Positions 58,670 through 60,513 of a stretch of 60,513 nt of DNA are shown here, one piece after another; position 1 is the stretch's first letter; the number at the start of each line of letters is the position of its first letter. The DNA comes from Pseudofrankia coriaricola (lineage in GTDB: Bacteria; Actinomycetota; Actinomycetes; Frankiales; Frankiaceae): NCBI RefSeq assembly GCF_001854805.1, contig NZ_MBLO01000253.1, positions 6,176 to 66,688 on the forward strand, given 5' to 3'. The notes under the pieces are model-generated. The model worked only from the letters and a program-made list of their open reading frames with translations, searched no databases and was not told the origin of the DNA. Position numbers and translations under genes: made by a program.

Positions 58670-59245
58670 TCAGGGCGTGGTCGCCTTCGCGGCCGCCTTC
58701 ATCTGCTTCTTGAAGTCCCGGACCTGGATGCGGCTCTCGGGGCTGACGATGTCGGCGACCGAGCGGAAAGCGCCCTCCTCGCCGAACGGGGCGCAGGCCT
58801 CCCGCCATCCGGGCGGGGTGACGCCGAACTGCTTGCCCAGCAGCGCCACGAAGATCTTCGCCTTCTGCGGACCGAAGCCGGGCAGCGCCGAGATCCGCTC
58901 GAGCAGCTCGCGCCCGTCGGCAGCGGTGCTCCAGACCCGCGCGGCATCACCGTCGTAGCTGTCCACGACCAGCCGGCACAGCGCCTGCACCCGCTTGGCC
59001 ATCGAGCCCGGAAAGCGGTGCAGCGCCGGCTGCTTCGCGAACACGGCGCCAAGCTCGTCGGGGTCGAAATCCGCAAACTCCACGACGTCCAGCGGACGAC
59101 CGAGGCGCTGCGTCAGCTCGTACGGCGCCGCGAACGCCCGCTCCAGCGGGATCTGCTGATCCAGGACCATGCCGATAAGCAGCGCCAATGGGTCGTTCGT
59201 CAGCAGCTCGTCCGCCTCGGCGATCTGGCTCAGGTGCAGTCCCAC
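58670..59245 (-). CDS. HhH-GPD base-excision DNA repair protein
   Basis: 191 residues from GTG 59245. LLTNDPLALLIGMVLDQQIPLERAFAAPYELTQRLG starts the helical domain. The helix-hairpin-helix lies at ELLERISALPGFGPQKAKIFVALLGKQFGVTPPGW, followed by a C-terminal helix (SRIQVRDFKKQMKAAAK). The TIGR03252-type uncharacterised group lacks the usual catalytic Lys of Nth, so glycosylase specificity is unknown. This is the intact copy; three decayed fragments of it lie 1.5-5.5 kb to the left, all on the same strand. Confidence 0.9.
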   Translation of the reverse strand: MGLHLSQIAEADELLTNDPLALLIGMVLDQQIPLERAFAAPYELTQRLGRPLDVVEFADFDPDELGAVFAKQPALHRFPGSMAKRVQALCRLVVDSYDGDAARVWSTAADGRELLERISALPGFGPQKAKIFVALLGKQFGVTPPGWREACAPFGEEGAFRSVADIVSPESRIQVRDFKKQMKAAAKATTP

Positions 59246-59589
59246 GACATCACCGTAGCCGACCGCGGCGCGGTGGCCACCGCTTCGCCCGGTCCTTTCG
59301 CCGTAACCGCCCACGATCCCGCCATGCTTCGCGGTCGGGCAGCTCAGGGACTATCGCGACAGCCAACAAGGATCCGATCCAGATGATGATCAAGGATGGC
59401 CGGCGACGCGCCGAGGGGTGTACAAGCCGACAAGGAGCCGTCCTGGCGGACGAGGATCGTCCGTAGTGACCGGGGCCCGTCTCCCCGTCACATCCCAGCC
59501 TGTCCGCTTACGGGCCGGGCGGCCTCAAGACATCGCCGGGCCATGCCGCGGCTTACCCTCCTCGAGAGGCTCAGCCGCAACAGCCGGCG
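59246..59589. other. Intergenic stretch without a supported gene
   Basis: About 340 bp. Open frames have no motif. No repeats are noticed. Confidence 0.4.
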
Positions 59590-59696
59590 GGAGATCCGGG
59601 ATCTGGCCGGCGCAGGCACTGGACGCACTCGACGGTCGTCGCTTTGCCGGCCCCGTTAGCGCCGATGAGGCCCACGATCTCGCCGGCCGTGCTGTT
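59590..59696 (-). pseudogene. ABC-transporter ATPase remnant (Walker A region only)
   Basis: Minus-strand STAGEIVGLIGANGAGKATT then VECVQCLRRPDPG matches the beginning of ABC ATPase domains, with the P-loop Ser/Thr changed (GKAT for GKST). No signature motif or Walker B follows before a stop. It is read in another frame than the neighbouring gene. Confidence 0.8.
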
Positions 59697-59748
59697 GGTG
59701 CCGGAGCCGAGTAACCGGAGCCAGGTGAGTAGCGAGAAGGCAGGCGTC

Positions 59749-60513
59749 TCAGCCGCGGCCTTTCCTGCCCCCGGATCCGTTGGCCCGCGCGCGCCGGCGG
59801 GCGACGTCCCGCCGGGACGGAGTACGCCCGCCCACCGACGGCATTGGGCGCACCGGAGCATCCGCGGGCCGCGAGGCCGGCTCGGCCGCCTGCCGGGCGG
59901 GCTGGGCGACCGCGTCCGGCCGATGCCTGGCAATAGTCGCCAGGCCGACCAGCACCGCGGACCGCCCGGCCGAAACGTCACGCAGCATTCCCACCAGCGC
60001 CGCGCCTCCGCCCGGCCACCCCGCGGCCTCCTCGTCGAAGGCTGCGAGCGTCGCGCGCTCCAGCGGGTCGTCCCCCGTGCCGGCCCGCCCGTCGGCCTCG
60101 GGCGGCCCGTCGGGGCCGGGCGGCATCTCGTCGGCCAGCAGTGTCGACCAGAACGCGGCCAGCTGGAGGCTGACAAGCCGATCACGCAGCAGAACCGCGC
60201 GAGCACGAAGCGGTGGCTCCACCTCGCCCTGGCCTCCCCTCGACCGCAACGCCGCCAGCGCATAGGCGCCGATCGTGGGGTCCGCGACGGCCTCCCGCAA
60301 CGCCGCCAGCAGATGCTCCTCGGTTCCGGGGCCGGGCAGCGGCGACGGGAGCGCGTCGTCCGGCGCCGCTTGGTAAGGCCTGCCGGGGGCGAGCCGCTGC
60401 CGCGCCCACCCGTTGGTGTCGACCCCCAGCAGCTCGAAGACGGTCTGGTGCTGCCCGGGGCTCGCCGCGCACGCCGCGAGCAGGTCAAGCCAGCGACGCT
60501 CACGCTCCCCCGC
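59749..60513 (-). CDS. Hypothetical protein, 5' end outside window
   Basis: Open from the window edge to the stop at 59749, about 254 C-terminal residues. The visible part begins GERERRWLDLLAACAASPGQHQTVFELLGV and continues with helices (LREAVADPTIGAYALAALRSRG; LRARAVLLRDRLVSLQLAAFWSTLLADEM; LERATLAAFDEEAAGWPGGGAALVGMLRDVSAGRSAVLVGLATIARH), then a basic Arg/Gly-rich tail. No recognised family. GC-rich third positions in this frame support coding. Confidence 0.65.
   Translation of the reverse strand, partial: AGERERRWLDLLAACAASPGQHQTVFELLGVDTNGWARQRLAPGRPYQAAPDDALPSPLPGPGTEEHLLAALREAVADPTIGAYALAALRSRGGQGEVEPPLRARAVLLRDRLVSLQLAAFWSTLLADEMPPGPDGPPEADGRAGTGDDPLERATLAAFDEEAAGWPGGGAALVGMLRDVSAGRSAVLVGLATIARHRPDAVAQPARQAAEPASRPADAPVRPMPSVGGRTPSRRDVARRRARANGSGGRKGRG

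Overview
The window is about 60.5 kb of very GC-rich, densely coding actinobacterial chromosome. Gene content and order (murT-gatD, the tadA pair, dnaX next to a small SRP RNA, ybaB-recR, lysC-asd, and many proline- and alanine-rich extensions) suggest a Frankia-like member of the Frankiales. This is inferred from recognised families only; no database search was possible.

Layout. 1-6.5 kb: the end of an NlpC/P60 peptidase, a membrane-anchored alpha/beta-hydrolase-fold protein without its nucleophile, murT-gatD (peptidoglycan amidation), and tadA with its associated protein. 6.55-20.65 kb: an apparently complete 14.1 kb actinomycete integrative and conjugative element (AICE) in a tRNA-Ser(CGA) gene, bounded by a 59-bp perfect direct repeat. 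Its backbone runs leftward as one train: a monooxygenase-fold protein and an XRE/TPR regulator; then four small unknowns or membrane genes, the FtsK-like translocase TraB, small membrane and zinc-ribbon proteins, prim-pol, a DUF3987-type replication protein, excisionase and integrase. The only rightward gene is an AT-rich multi-pass membrane protein beside attR, the likely cargo. The element also holds several unexplained cis structures: a nested dyad of paired GTTGAC repeats, a twin operator-like box before both operons, two homologous hairpins inside the transfer operon, and a repeat/stem-loop cluster behind traB.

20.65-45.3 kb: core chromosome with an NmrA-like reductase, a group II PLP decarboxylase, dnaX, SRP RNA, tRNA-Ser(GGA), ybaB, recR, an alcohol dehydrogenase, terD, an ABC exporter with its two-component system, lysC (with an internal start for the beta subunit) and asd, a cold-shock protein, a trans-sulfuration-type enzyme, a CYTH-CHAD protein and a CPBP protease. 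45.6-60.5 kb: a BlaI/M56 pair, a glutamine amidotransferase, a DHA2 exporter, a Trp/Arg-rich repeat protein, ogt and a lipoprotein. From 53.7 kb a rearranged stretch has an intact HhH-GPD glycosylase gene accompanied by three decayed fragments of itself, with regulator/enzyme cassettes between them. The window closes with an ABC-ATPase remnant and a partial unknown gene.

Repeats link distant parts of the window. A 59-bp tandem repeat lies behind gatD and behind the second glutamine amidotransferase, with a decayed version before the latter. A second family containing a long G/C dyad recurs around the tRNA, SRP and csp loci. A third short repeat is shared by 1.2 kb and 24.9 kb.
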